Positions 35,863 through 43,985 of a DNA stretch of 64,000 nucleotides are shown here, piece after piece; the first letter of the stretch is position 1, and each line of letters opens with the position of its first letter. A model generated the notes under the pieces. It was not told where the DNA came from. It saw only the letters and a program-made list of their open reading frames with translations, and did no database searches. Source of the stretch: Dermacoccus abyssi (GTDB lineage: Bacteria; Actinomycetota; Actinomycetes; Actinomycetales; Dermatophilaceae); NCBI RefSeq assembly GCF_034541975.1, contig NZ_JAVYJM010000001.1; one strand, written 5' to 3'. The position numbers and the translations under genes are program-made.

Positions 35863-37217
35863 GACGCCACCACACCCCCACCGGCGGCGCCGACCCGTAC
35901 GTGCCCGGTCACGGCGACACGATGTTCGGGGTCGACGCCTACGACCTCACCCTCGATTACTCCCCGGCCGGCAACCACCTCGACGCCAAGGCGGTGCTGA
36001 CGTGCCGCATCGCCGATGACGTCACCGAGCCCGTGGCACGCATCGAGCTCGACCTGCACAGCCGACTCAAGGTGACGAAGCTCGCCGTCGCCGGCGCCCG
36101 CGTCGGACGGTACGGCCACGACCACTCGCGCCTGTTCGTCCGTTTCGCGCAGCCCCTCGCGGCCGGCACGCCGTTCACCGTGACGGTGGCCTACAAGGGC
36201 TCGCCCGGCCCGATGCGCGGCCTCGACGGCGACGCAGGCTGGGAGGAGCTGACGGACGGCGTCATCGTCGCGTCGCAGCCCCACGGCTCGCCGACGTGGT
36301 TCCCGTGCAACGACCGCGCCGCCGACAAGGCCACGTACCGCTTCGTCGTGACGACGGATTCCGACTACGCCGTCGTCGCCAACGGCTCGCTCGTGCGCCG
36401 CCGTCAGGCCGGACGCCGCACGACGTGGACCTACGAGTGCCCCAGCCCGATGTCGCCCTATCTCGCGACGCTGCAGATGGGCCAGTACGAAACGAAGCAG
36501 CTGCGCACCTCGCCGTCCGACGTGCGCCTCGTCTACCCGCCGCGCCTGCGCGAGGCCGTGCGCACCGCGTACGCCGACCAGGTGCACATGATCGACTTCT
36601 TCTCCTCACGCTTCGGCGACTACCCCTTCGACGGCTACACCGTCGTCATCACCGACGACGACCTCGAGATCCCGCTCGAGTCGCAGACCCTCTCGACGTT
36701 CGGCGCGAACTTCACGAACCGCTCGTGGGATGCCCAGCGCCTCATCGCGCACGAGCTCGCCCATCAGTGGTTCGGCAACGCCGTCACCTCCTCGGCGTGG
36801 GAGGACATCTGGTTGCACGAGGGCTTCGCCTGCTACAGCGAGTGGCTGTGGAGCGAGGAGGCGGGGCTCGCGACGGCCATCCAGCGCGCCCACGAGCACC
36901 ACGGGCGCCTGTCGCGGCTGCCGCAGGATCTGCGCCTGCAGGATCCGGGCCCGGACGACATGTTCGACGACCGTGTCTACAAGCGGGGCGCCCTGACGCT
37001 GCACGCGCTGCGCACCCTCCTCGGCGACGAGGCCTTCTTCGGCCTCCTTCGCCGCTGGGTGACCGAGCACCGGTACGCCACGGTGACGACGGCCGACTTC
37101 ATCGCTCTCGCCGAGCAGGTCGCCGGTCAGGATCTCGGCGAGTTCTTCGACGCGTGGCTCCGAGCGCTACCCCTTCCCGCGTTGCCGTCACTTCCGCTCT
37201 CCGACCCCCGCGCCTGA
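35859..37217 (+). CDS. M1-family metallopeptidase
   Basis: 452 residues, shorter than classical aminopeptidase N (~850) because it has only the N-terminal beta and catalytic domains. Zinc site HELAHQWFGN at ~297-306 with the third ligand in WLHEGFACYSEWLW; the N-terminal substrate-anchoring motif appears as DDLEIPLESQTL in place of GAMEN. No signal peptide. Translationally coupled to the NRPS, so it may process or recycle that product. Confidence 0.9.
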   Translation: MRRHHTPTGGADPYVPGHGDTMFGVDAYDLTLDYSPAGNHLDAKAVLTCRIADDVTEPVARIELDLHSRLKVTKLAVAGARVGRYGHDHSRLFVRFAQPLAAGTPFTVTVAYKGSPGPMRGLDGDAGWEELTDGVIVASQPHGSPTWFPCNDRAADKATYRFVVTTDSDYAVVANGSLVRRRQAGRRTTWTYECPSPMSPYLATLQMGQYETKQLRTSPSDVRLVYPPRLREAVRTAYADQVHMIDFFSSRFGDYPFDGYTVVITDDDLEIPLESQTLSTFGANFTNRSWDAQRLIAHELAHQWFGNAVTSSAWEDIWLHEGFACYSEWLWSEEAGLATAIQRAHEHHGRLSRLPQDLRLQDPGPDDMFDDRVYKRGALTLHALRTLLGDEAFFGLLRRWVTEHRYATVTTADFIALAEQVAGQDLGEFFDAWLRALPLPALPSLPLSDPRA

Positions 37218-37237
37218 GGCTTCGCGCGACGTTTCTC

Positions 37238-37279
37238 GAGCGAGGAATTCTCCATCTTCATCGTTGGAATTTCTCGCTC
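37238..37279 (+). terminator. hairpin after the NRPS-peptidase operon
   Basis: Arms at 37238-37250 (GAGCGAGGAATTC) and 37267-37279 (GAATTTCTCGCTC) pair with one mismatch, 20 bp past the stop. It precedes an unusually AT-rich 200-bp stretch holding the promoter of the liv operon; an operator role is an alternative. Confidence 0.55.
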
Positions 37280-37486
37280 AGATTCACCCAATTTCACTGC
37301 GGTGCAGACGAATAAAGCACAATGGAAACAAACATAGTTCGGCAACTAATCCGTTTTTCTCGGGCTTTGCCGTAACAAGAAGGTCACAACAGCATTCATC
37401 AGAAGTTGCACGGCCATAAACCGTTCTAGTCTCCTCTCACTATCAGCGGGTCGCCTTTCGGCCCCTTCTGCGTGGGAGAAACCACC
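37280..37486 (+). promoter_or_regulatory. AT-rich leader/promoter of the liv operon
   Basis: Markedly lower GC than flanking genes, from about 37285 to 37430. No coding frame. The leader ends in GGGAG before the livK GTG. A small hairpin GGGTCGCCTTTCGGCCCC lies at about 37448-37465. I could not assign exact -35/-10 hexamers. Confidence 0.4.
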
Positions 37487-38713
37487 GTGAACGCAAAGCT
37501 CACCTACCGTGTCGCCGGCCTCGGCGCGGCTGCCGCACTCGCCCTCACCGGGTGCGCCAACGACAGTTCGAAGACCTCGAACTCCTCCGAGAGCGGTGGC
37601 GCCTCGGGCGTCAACCTCCCGGCCGTCCAGACGGTCGACACCCCCAAGTCGCCCGTCATGCCCAAGGGTGACGGCAAGGCCAAGTGCTCCAACGTCACGA
37701 TCGGCTACGTCGGCGCTGTGACGGGCGACAACGCCCAGCTCGGCGTCAACATCTACAACGGCATCCAGACCGCCATCAACGAGCACAACCAGGCGAACAA
37801 GGACTGCCAGGTCAAGTTCGAGAAGCTCGACACCGAAGGCAGCCCCGACAAGGCTCCGGGCCCGGTCACGACCATGGCCAACAAGTCGCAGGTCGTCGGT
37901 GTCGTCGGTCTGCCGTTCTCCGGTGAGTCCAACGCCACGGGCAACATCTTCGAGAGCAAGGGCCTCGTGCACATCACGCCGGCCGCCACGCTCCCGGAGC
38001 TGACGACGAAGGGCTGGAAGACCTTCTTCCGCGGCCTCGGCAACGACTCGGTCCAGGGCCCGGCTGCCGCCAAGCTCATGACCGAGAAGCTCAAGGCCGA
38101 GAAGGTCTTCGTCGTGCAGGACGACTCGCCCTACGGTGTCGGCCTCGGCGGCGAGACCACGAAGGCCCTCGGCGACAAGCAGGTCGGCTCCGACAAGGTG
38201 ACGACCAAGCAGAAGGACTTCTCGGCCACCGTCACGAAGATCATGAACGCCAAGCCGGACGCGGTGTTCTACGCCGGCTACTACGCCGAGGCCTCGCCGT
38301 TCGCGCAGCAGCTTCGCGCCAAGGGCTTCAAGGGCAGCTTCGTCGGCCCGGACGGCGTGAAGGACAACGAGTTCATCAAGCAGGCCGGTTCGGCCTCTGA
38401 CGGCGCGTACTTCACCTGCCCGTGCATCCCGGGTGAGCTCATCAAGGACTTCAACGACGCCTACAAGAAGACCGCGAACAACGCCGCTCCCGGTACGTAC
38501 TCCATCGAGGGCTACGACGCCGCCACCGTGCTCCTCGCGGGCATCGACGCCGGCAAGACGGACCGCAAGTCGCTCCTCGAGTGGGTCAAGACCTACGACA
38601 AGGACGGCCTGAGCAAGCACTACAAGTGGGACGACAAGGGCGAGCTCGCCAAGCCCGACGTCTACGGCTACAAGGTCGAGGGCGGCAAGATCGTCCCCAT
38701 CGGCAAGATCTGA
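37487..38713 (+). CDS. livK: branched-chain amino acid ABC transporter, substrate-binding lipoprotein
   Basis: 408 residues; GTG with GGGAG 8 nt upstream. Lipobox LALTGC, Cys at about residue 20, so lipid-anchored outside the membrane. Periplasmic-binding-type I fold (Peripla_BP_6): VTIGYVGAVTGDNAQLG, LPFSGESNATG and FYAGYYAEASPFAQQLRAKG. First gene of the five-gene HAAT operon. Likely binds Leu/Ile/Val or a related amide. Confidence 0.93.
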   Translation: MNAKLTYRVAGLGAAAALALTGCANDSSKTSNSSESGGASGVNLPAVQTVDTPKSPVMPKGDGKAKCSNVTIGYVGAVTGDNAQLGVNIYNGIQTAINEHNQANKDCQVKFEKLDTEGSPDKAPGPVTTMANKSQVVGVVGLPFSGESNATGNIFESKGLVHITPAATLPELTTKGWKTFFRGLGNDSVQGPAAAKLMTEKLKAEKVFVVQDDSPYGVGLGGETTKALGDKQVGSDKVTTKQKDFSATVTKIMNAKPDAVFYAGYYAEASPFAQQLRAKGFKGSFVGPDGVKDNEFIKQAGSASDGAYFTCPCIPGELIKDFNDAYKKTANNAAPGTYSIEGYDAATVLLAGIDAGKTDRKSLLEWVKTYDKDGLSKHYKWDDKGELAKPDVYGYKVEGGKIVPIGKI

Positions 38714-38734
38714 TCCGCTCCACCCACCACGGTC

Positions 38735-38778
38735 GACGCCGCCCGCCAGCCCTGATCGGGCCCAGTGCGGGCGGCGTC
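38735..38778 (+). terminator. intercistronic hairpin livK-livH
   Basis: Perfect 12-base stem GACGCCGCCCGC / GCGGGCGGCGTC in the 90-bp gap. Likely an attenuating terminator or 3' stabiliser giving more binding protein than permease. Confidence 0.75.
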
Positions 38779-38803
38779 TGCCGGTGAGTACGAAAGCATC
38801 ACC

Positions 38804-39814
38804 ATGCTCAGTGCACTGCTTCCCATGGCAGAGTCGGGTTCGACGCAGTGGCTCAGTTTCGACTGGAACGCCCTCATCTCCAACCTCGGCCCGGCCACGA
38901 TCGACGGTCTGACGTTCGGCGCCATCTACGCGCTCGTCGCACTTGGTTACACGCTGGTCTACGGCGTGCTCAACCTCATCAACTTCGCCCACTCCGAGGT
39001 GTTCATCGTCGGCGCGTACGGCGTGATCTTCACGCTCTCGGCGCTCGGCTTCAACGGTTCACCGCCGAACCTCGGCATCGGGCCGATCATCCTCAACCTG
39101 TTGCTCGCCATGGTGGTGGGCATGATCGCCTCGTGCACGACGGCCGTCGCCGTCGAACGCCTCGCGTACAAGCCGCTGCGCAAGCGCAACGCGCCCCGCC
39201 TCGTCTTCCTCATCACCGCGATCGGCGTCAGCTTCGTCATCCAGTACGCGATCTTCGCCTTCCACAGCAAGAACGCGGAGCCGGCCGTCACGATGTTCAC
39301 ACCGAAGCCGATCTTCGACCTGGGCGGCACGATCATCGACAGCCAGCAGCTGACGATCATCATCGCGGCGATCGTCATGATGATCGCGGTCGACCGCTTC
39401 ATCGCGAAGTCGAAGACGGGCCGCGGCATCCGCGCCGTCGCCCAGGACCCGGCAACGTCGACGCTCATGGGCGTCAACTCCGAGCGCATCATCCTCGCGA
39501 CGTTCGCCATCGGTGGTCTCCTCGCCGGCGCAGCTGCGCTGTTCTACGTCATGAAGGTGCCCTCGGGCGTCATCTACAACGGTGGCTTCCTCCTCGGCCT
39601 GCAGGCATTCGCCGCAGCCGTTCTCGGTGGTATCGGCAACATCCGCGGCGCCCTCGTCGGCGGTCTCGTCATCGGCGTGATCAGCAACTACGCGCCGTTC
39701 CTGCTCGGTGACTCCAACTGGTCGCAGGTCGTCGTCTTCGCCGTCCTCGTCCTCGTCCTCGTCGTGCGCCCGCAGGGTCTGCTCGGCCAGACCCTCGGAA
39801 GGAGCAAGGCATGA
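38804..39814 (+). CDS. livH: branched-chain amino acid ABC transporter permease LivH
   Basis: 336 residues with about eight to nine helices. Family motifs: TIDGLTFGAIYALVALGYTLVYGVLNLINFAH and the cytoplasmic coupling loop GRGIRAVAQDPATSTLMGVN. ATG 38804 is the start before the first hydrophobic segment. Overlaps livM by 4 nt. Confidence 0.93.
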   Translation: MLSALLPMAESGSTQWLSFDWNALISNLGPATIDGLTFGAIYALVALGYTLVYGVLNLINFAHSEVFIVGAYGVIFTLSALGFNGSPPNLGIGPIILNLLLAMVVGMIASCTTAVAVERLAYKPLRKRNAPRLVFLITAIGVSFVIQYAIFAFHSKNAEPAVTMFTPKPIFDLGGTIIDSQQLTIIIAAIVMMIAVDRFIAKSKTGRGIRAVAQDPATSTLMGVNSERIILATFAIGGLLAGAAALFYVMKVPSGVIYNGGFLLGLQAFAAAVLGGIGNIRGALVGGLVIGVISNYAPFLLGDSNWSQVVVFAVLVLVLVVRPQGLLGQTLGRSKA

Positions 39815-40989
39815 GCACCGTCGCCGAGTCGTCCGAGACGACGAAGACCGACAAGGTCACGTTCATGCAGCGCTGGCACATGCTGGAGCGTTGGCAGCAA
39901 TGGGCGGCGCTCATCGTCGTCGCGCTCGCGCTCTACCTCCTGCCGGTGCTCAACCCGCCGATCATCTCCACCGACGGCGGTGGCTCCGACTTCTCCATCG
40001 CGTGCTTCGACATGGCGCGCATGGCTCTCATCGCGGTCGGCCTCAACATCGTCATCGGTTACGCGGGTCTGCTCGACCTCGGGTACGTGGCGTTCTTCGC
40101 GGTCGGTAACTACGTCGCGGCCATGCTGACGAGCCCCGACAGCCCCTACCTCAAGATCCCCTACCTGTGGACGCTTCCGGTCGCGGTCATCGTCACGATG
40201 ATCTTCGGCGTGCTGCTCGGTGTTCCGACGCTGCGTCTGCGCGGCGACTACCTCGCCATCGTCACGCTCGGCTTCGGTGAGATCGTCCGCCTGCTCGCCA
40301 CGATCATCCCGGCCATGCGTGGCCAGGAGGGCTTCAGCAAGGTCGGCGCTCCCCCCGGTACCGCGTCCGACGGCACCCCGCTGTTCACGAACAGCAACGG
40401 TCTGCCCTGGTACTGGCTGACGCTCACCGTGCTTCTGCTCGTCATGATCCTCGTCGGCAACCTCGAGCGTTCGCGCGTCGGCCGCTCCTGGATCGCCATC
40501 CGCGAGGACGAGGACGCAGCCGAGACGATGGGTGTGCCCACGTTCAAGTACAAGGTCTGGGCGTTCGCGCTCGGCGCCGGTCTCGGTGGCCTCTCCGGCG
40601 CGCTCTTCGCCGGTCAGATCGGCTTCGTCAACAACGCGAAGTTCGACGTCGTCACCTCGATGCTGTTCGTCGCCGCCGTCATCCTCGGTGGTAGCGGCAA
40701 CAAGGTGGGTGCGGCCATCGGTGGCGCCATCGTCGCGTACCTCCCGGTGCGCTTCACCGGCATCGCCGAGTACAAGTACCTCATCTTCGGTATCGCGCTC
40801 ATCCTGCTCATGCTGTTCCGCAGCGAGGGCCTCATGCCGGCTCGTATGCACCTGCTGACGTACGCCAAGCGCGCGTACCAGAAGGCCACCGGTAAGGAAA
40901 TCGTTGCCCCCGAGTCCGAGGACAACCCGTTCGCAGGGGATTCCAAGACCTTGAACCTCGCAACCGAGAAGGAGGCTGACGAGAAATGA
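39811..40989 (+). CDS. livM: branched-chain amino acid ABC transporter permease LivM
   Basis: 392 residues, about ten helices. Motifs LNIVIGYAGLLDLGYVAFFAVG, LRLRGDYLAIVTLGFGEIVRLL and the coupling loop RSWIAIREDEDAAETMGV. An N-terminal soluble stretch (~30 residues) and a charged C-terminal tail flank the membrane core. Coupled at both ends by 4-nt overlaps. Confidence 0.94.
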   Translation: MSTVAESSETTKTDKVTFMQRWHMLERWQQWAALIVVALALYLLPVLNPPIISTDGGGSDFSIACFDMARMALIAVGLNIVIGYAGLLDLGYVAFFAVGNYVAAMLTSPDSPYLKIPYLWTLPVAVIVTMIFGVLLGVPTLRLRGDYLAIVTLGFGEIVRLLATIIPAMRGQEGFSKVGAPPGTASDGTPLFTNSNGLPWYWLTLTVLLLVMILVGNLERSRVGRSWIAIREDEDAAETMGVPTFKYKVWAFALGAGLGGLSGALFAGQIGFVNNAKFDVVTSMLFVAAVILGGSGNKVGAAIGGAIVAYLPVRFTGIAEYKYLIFGIALILLMLFRSEGLMPARMHLLTYAKRAYQKATGKEIVAPESEDNPFAGDSKTLNLATEKEADEK

Positions 40990-41945
40990 CGAACGAGCAG
41001 AACACGCCCGCCGTCGAGGAAGAGCTCGCAGCCATCGGCAGCAGCACGGAGAAGGTGAGGGAGAAGGGCGTCAAGCTCGACGACCTCGCCGAGGCCGGTG
41101 TTCCTCTCGAGGTCGCCAAGGTCATCTCCACCGACCGTGACATCGCCGTCGGTGTCGGCGAGAAGCTCGTCGAGGTGAAGAACCTGACGATGAAGTTCGG
41201 CGGCCTCACCGCCCTGGACGACGTCTCGTTCGACATCCACCGCGGTGAGATCCTCGGCCTCATCGGGCCCAACGGTGCCGGCAAGACAACCTGCTTCAAC
41301 GCGATGACGGGTGTCTACAAGCCGACGAGCGGCGACGTCATCCTCGAGGACACGCGCCTCAACGGGTTGGCCAAGCACAAGATCACCCGCGCCGGTATCG
41401 CCCGAACCTTCCAGAACATCCGTCTGTTCGGTGAGATGACGGCGCTCGAGAACGTGGTCGTCGGGCTCGACGCGCGTCACCGCACCTCGGTGCCCGGTGC
41501 GCTCATCCGCTCGCCGCGTCACTTCCGCGAGGAGAAGAGCGCGGTCGACCACGCCGCCGCGCTCCTCGAGTTCGTCGGTATCTCCGACTCGGCCGAGCGT
41601 CTCGCGAAGCACCTGCCCTACGGCTACCAGCGTCGTCTCGAGATCGCTCGAGCCCTCGCCACGGAGCCGAAGCTGCTGTGCCTCGACGAGCCGGCGGCCG
41701 GCTTCAACCCGGCGGAGAAGGAACAGCTCATGGAGCTGATCCGCACCATCCGCGCCGACGGGTACACCGTCCTGCTCATCGAGCACGACATGAAGCTCGT
41801 CACCGGCGTCACCGACCGCATCGTCGTGCTCGAGTTCGGGCGCAAGATCGCGGACGGCACACCGGCCGAGGTCACGAGTGACCCGAAGGTCATCACCGCC
41901 TACCTGGGCGAGGACGAGGAGGACGACGACGATGAGCTTGCTTGA
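40986..41945 (+). CDS. livG: branched-chain amino acid ABC transporter ATP-binding protein LivG
   Basis: 319 residues. A ~60-residue acidic N-terminal extension not found in most LivG proteins precedes the ABC domain. Walker A GPNGAGKTTC, signature YGYQRRLEIARAL (non-canonical, lacking SGG), Walker B LLCLDEPAAG, H-loop LIEHDM. The downstream livF start lies inside its 3' end (14-nt overlap). Confidence 0.93.
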   Translation: MTNEQNTPAVEEELAAIGSSTEKVREKGVKLDDLAEAGVPLEVAKVISTDRDIAVGVGEKLVEVKNLTMKFGGLTALDDVSFDIHRGEILGLIGPNGAGKTTCFNAMTGVYKPTSGDVILEDTRLNGLAKHKITRAGIARTFQNIRLFGEMTALENVVVGLDARHRTSVPGALIRSPRHFREEKSAVDHAAALLEFVGISDSAERLAKHLPYGYQRRLEIARALATEPKLLCLDEPAAGFNPAEKEQLMELIRTIRADGYTVLLIEHDMKLVTGVTDRIVVLEFGRKIADGTPAEVTSDPKVITAYLGEDEEDDDDELA

Positions 41946-42645
41946 GCTGAACGATGTCTCGGTGCACTACGGACGCATCCAGGCACTGCACGGCCTGACG
42001 TTCACCGTCGAGGAGGGCGAGGTCGTCTCCCTCATCGGCGCGAACGGTGCGGGCAAGACGACGACGATGAAGACCATCTCCGGTCTGCTGTCGCCGTCGT
42101 CGGGCAACATCACGTTCCAGGGTGAGGACATCACGAAGGTGAAGCCGCATCTGCGTCCGGGCCTCGGCATCTGCCAGGCACCGGAAGGTCGCGGTGTCTT
42201 CCCCGGCATGACGGTGCGCGAGAACCTCGGCATGGGCGCCTTCGGCCGTAAGGACAAGGCCGGCATCGACGAGGACTACGACCGCGTCTTCGAGCTCTTC
42301 CCGCGCCTCAAGGAGCGCGAGAGCCAGCTCGGCGGCACGATGTCCGGTGGCGAGCAGCAGATGGTGGCCATCGCGCGTGCGCTCATGGCACGCCCGAAGC
42401 TGCTCCTGCTCGACGAGCCCTCGATGGGTCTCGCGCCGCAGTACATCCGTCAGATCTTCAAGATCATCAAGGAGATCAACGCGCAGGGCACGACGATTCT
42501 GCTCGTGGAGCAGAACGCCAACCAGGCGCTGAGCCGTTCGCACCGCGCGTTCGTGCTCGAGACGGGTTCGATCACGCGCGCCGGTACGGGCCGCGAACTC
42601 AAGGCCGACCCGGCCATCAAGGAGGCCTACCTCGGCGTCGCCTGA
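41932..42645 (+). CDS. livF: branched-chain amino acid ABC transporter ATP-binding protein LivF
   Basis: 237 residues. Walker A GANGAGKTTT, signature MSGGEQQMVAIARAL, Walker B LLLLDEPSMGLAP, then LLVEQNANQAL, all typical of LivF. Last gene of the operon, followed by a strong terminator. Confidence 0.95.
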   Translation: MSLLELNDVSVHYGRIQALHGLTFTVEEGEVVSLIGANGAGKTTTMKTISGLLSPSSGNITFQGEDITKVKPHLRPGLGICQAPEGRGVFPGMTVRENLGMGAFGRKDKAGIDEDYDRVFELFPRLKERESQLGGTMSGGEQQMVAIARALMARPKLLLLDEPSMGLAPQYIRQIFKIIKEINAQGTTILLVEQNANQALSRSHRAFVLETGSITRAGTGRELKADPAIKEAYLGVA

Positions 42646-42659
42646 GGTGAGCACCGCGT

Positions 42660-42699
42660 GAAGCGCGGGTGAGAGGATGCGTCCTCTCACCCGCGCTTC
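42660..42699 (+). terminator. intrinsic terminator of the liv operon
   Basis: An 18-base perfect stem (42660-42677 with 42682-42699) around TGCG, 15 bp past livF. Confidence 0.9.
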
Positions 42700-42764
42700 G
42701 TGCGTGTTCGAGGCCGAACCGGGGGTGTGGTCTGCGCCACGTCGGGGGCCGTTAGGGTGTGAGC

Positions 42765-43610
42765 ATGGCTGCGAGCACCTCCCCCGAAACCGCCGAGTTC
42801 ACGCCCCGCGAGGACGTCGACGCGTACTTCCTCCCGCTGGGCGAGCACGACGGTGGGCGGCTGTTCGAGCCGACGATCCACGTCCAGGGTGCGTGGAACG
42901 AGGCCGAGCAGCACCTCGCGGCGTCGGCCGGGCTCATCGTGCACGAGATCGAGCGTCACGAGCCGCGTGAGGAGATGCAGCTCGCGAAGGTGACGTTCGA
43001 CGTCTACGGCTTCATCCCGTTGCGCCCCACCCACGTGCGCGTGCGCACGATCCGCCCCGGCCGCACGATCGAACTCGTCGAGGCCGAGTTCAGCGTCGAC
43101 GGGCGCCTCATCATCGTGGCGCGCGCGTGGCGCCTGTCGGTTCAAGATTCCTCGCCGGTCGCCGGCGCCGACCTCGAACCGCTGCCTCCCATCGAGGAGT
43201 GCGAACGCGTCGACATGGGGAAGATGTGGCCCGGCGGCTTCATCCGTTCCGTCGAGCGCTTCGACGCACCTCCCGGCTACGTGCCGGGCCGCAACCGCAC
43301 GTGGCTGCGCACCGACCTGCCGAGCGTCCTCGGCGAGGAGATCAGCCCGACGACGCATTTCCTGTGCGTCATCGACGGCGCGAACGGCATTGCCGTCCGA
43401 GTCGACCCGCGCGAGTGGATGTTCCCGAACGTCGACCTCACCGTCCACCTCTTCCGCCGGCCCGACCCGACGGCCACCGGCTTCGACACGACGGTTGCCA
43501 TGGGCGAGAGCGGCCTCGGCGTGACGATGACGACGCTGCACGACATCCACGGCCCCGTCGGGCGCATCGCGCAGAGCCTCACCGTGCGCGAGATGCCGAG
43601 CAAGGGCTGA
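42765..43610 (+). CDS. acyl-CoA thioesterase-like double-hotdog protein
   Basis: 281 residues. Resembles the TesB/4HBT_3 thioesterase-family architecture: FEPTIHVQGAWNEAEQHLAASAGL, VTFDVYGFIPLRPTHVRV, VEAEFSVDGRLIIVARAWRL in the first hotdog, and a second at ~170-275. Substrate unassigned. ATG 42765 is preceded by TAGGGT (42753-42758) with a 6-nt gap, deciding between it and a GTG six bases upstream. Confidence 0.85.
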   Translation: MAASTSPETAEFTPREDVDAYFLPLGEHDGGRLFEPTIHVQGAWNEAEQHLAASAGLIVHEIERHEPREEMQLAKVTFDVYGFIPLRPTHVRVRTIRPGRTIELVEAEFSVDGRLIIVARAWRLSVQDSSPVAGADLEPLPPIEECERVDMGKMWPGGFIRSVERFDAPPGYVPGRNRTWLRTDLPSVLGEEISPTTHFLCVIDGANGIAVRVDPREWMFPNVDLTVHLFRRPDPTATGFDTTVAMGESGLGVTMTTLHDIHGPVGRIAQSLTVREMPSKG

Positions 43611-43985
43611 TTCAAGGGCTGATCTGCTGCGGCGACCCGCCCCAGCATCATCGGCGCGACAACGCCGATTGTCGCGATTCGGCACACAGAATCGAATCGG
43701 CTCGCTACAGTCGTGGCACTGCAAAGCACAGGCCGTGCACGACGCCTCCCACGTTTCGAGGCGCCCGGCACGACTTCGTCGACATTGCTCCGGAACGTCA
43801 TGCACCCACTTGGCCAGGAGATCGACGAGCATCCCGCCTTCGTCGGGATGTCCGCCCTTATCGCCCACCGCGATCCCGGCGTTCGATTAACCCCAATTGA
43901 TGGCCGCTCACGCGTACCCGGATCACGTGTTTCGTGACTCGCTCGAGTGGCCGTCCTGCGCACCCTCTACGCGTGAGGAGTCCCC
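43611..43985. promoter_or_regulatory. 375-bp intergenic region before the aldehyde dehydrogenase
   Basis: No supported gene. An 8-base inverted repeat CGCGACAA (43655-43662) / TTGTCGCG (43669-43676) could be an operator. The AT-richer tail near 43880-43900 may hold the promoter. A 74-codon frame from 43713 has atypical codon use and no ribosome site. Confidence 0.4.

Noticed and set aside
43713..43937. 74-codon frame before the aldehyde dehydrogenase
   Set aside because: No ribosome site, atypical codon use, no recognisable sequence; the region reads as a promoter.
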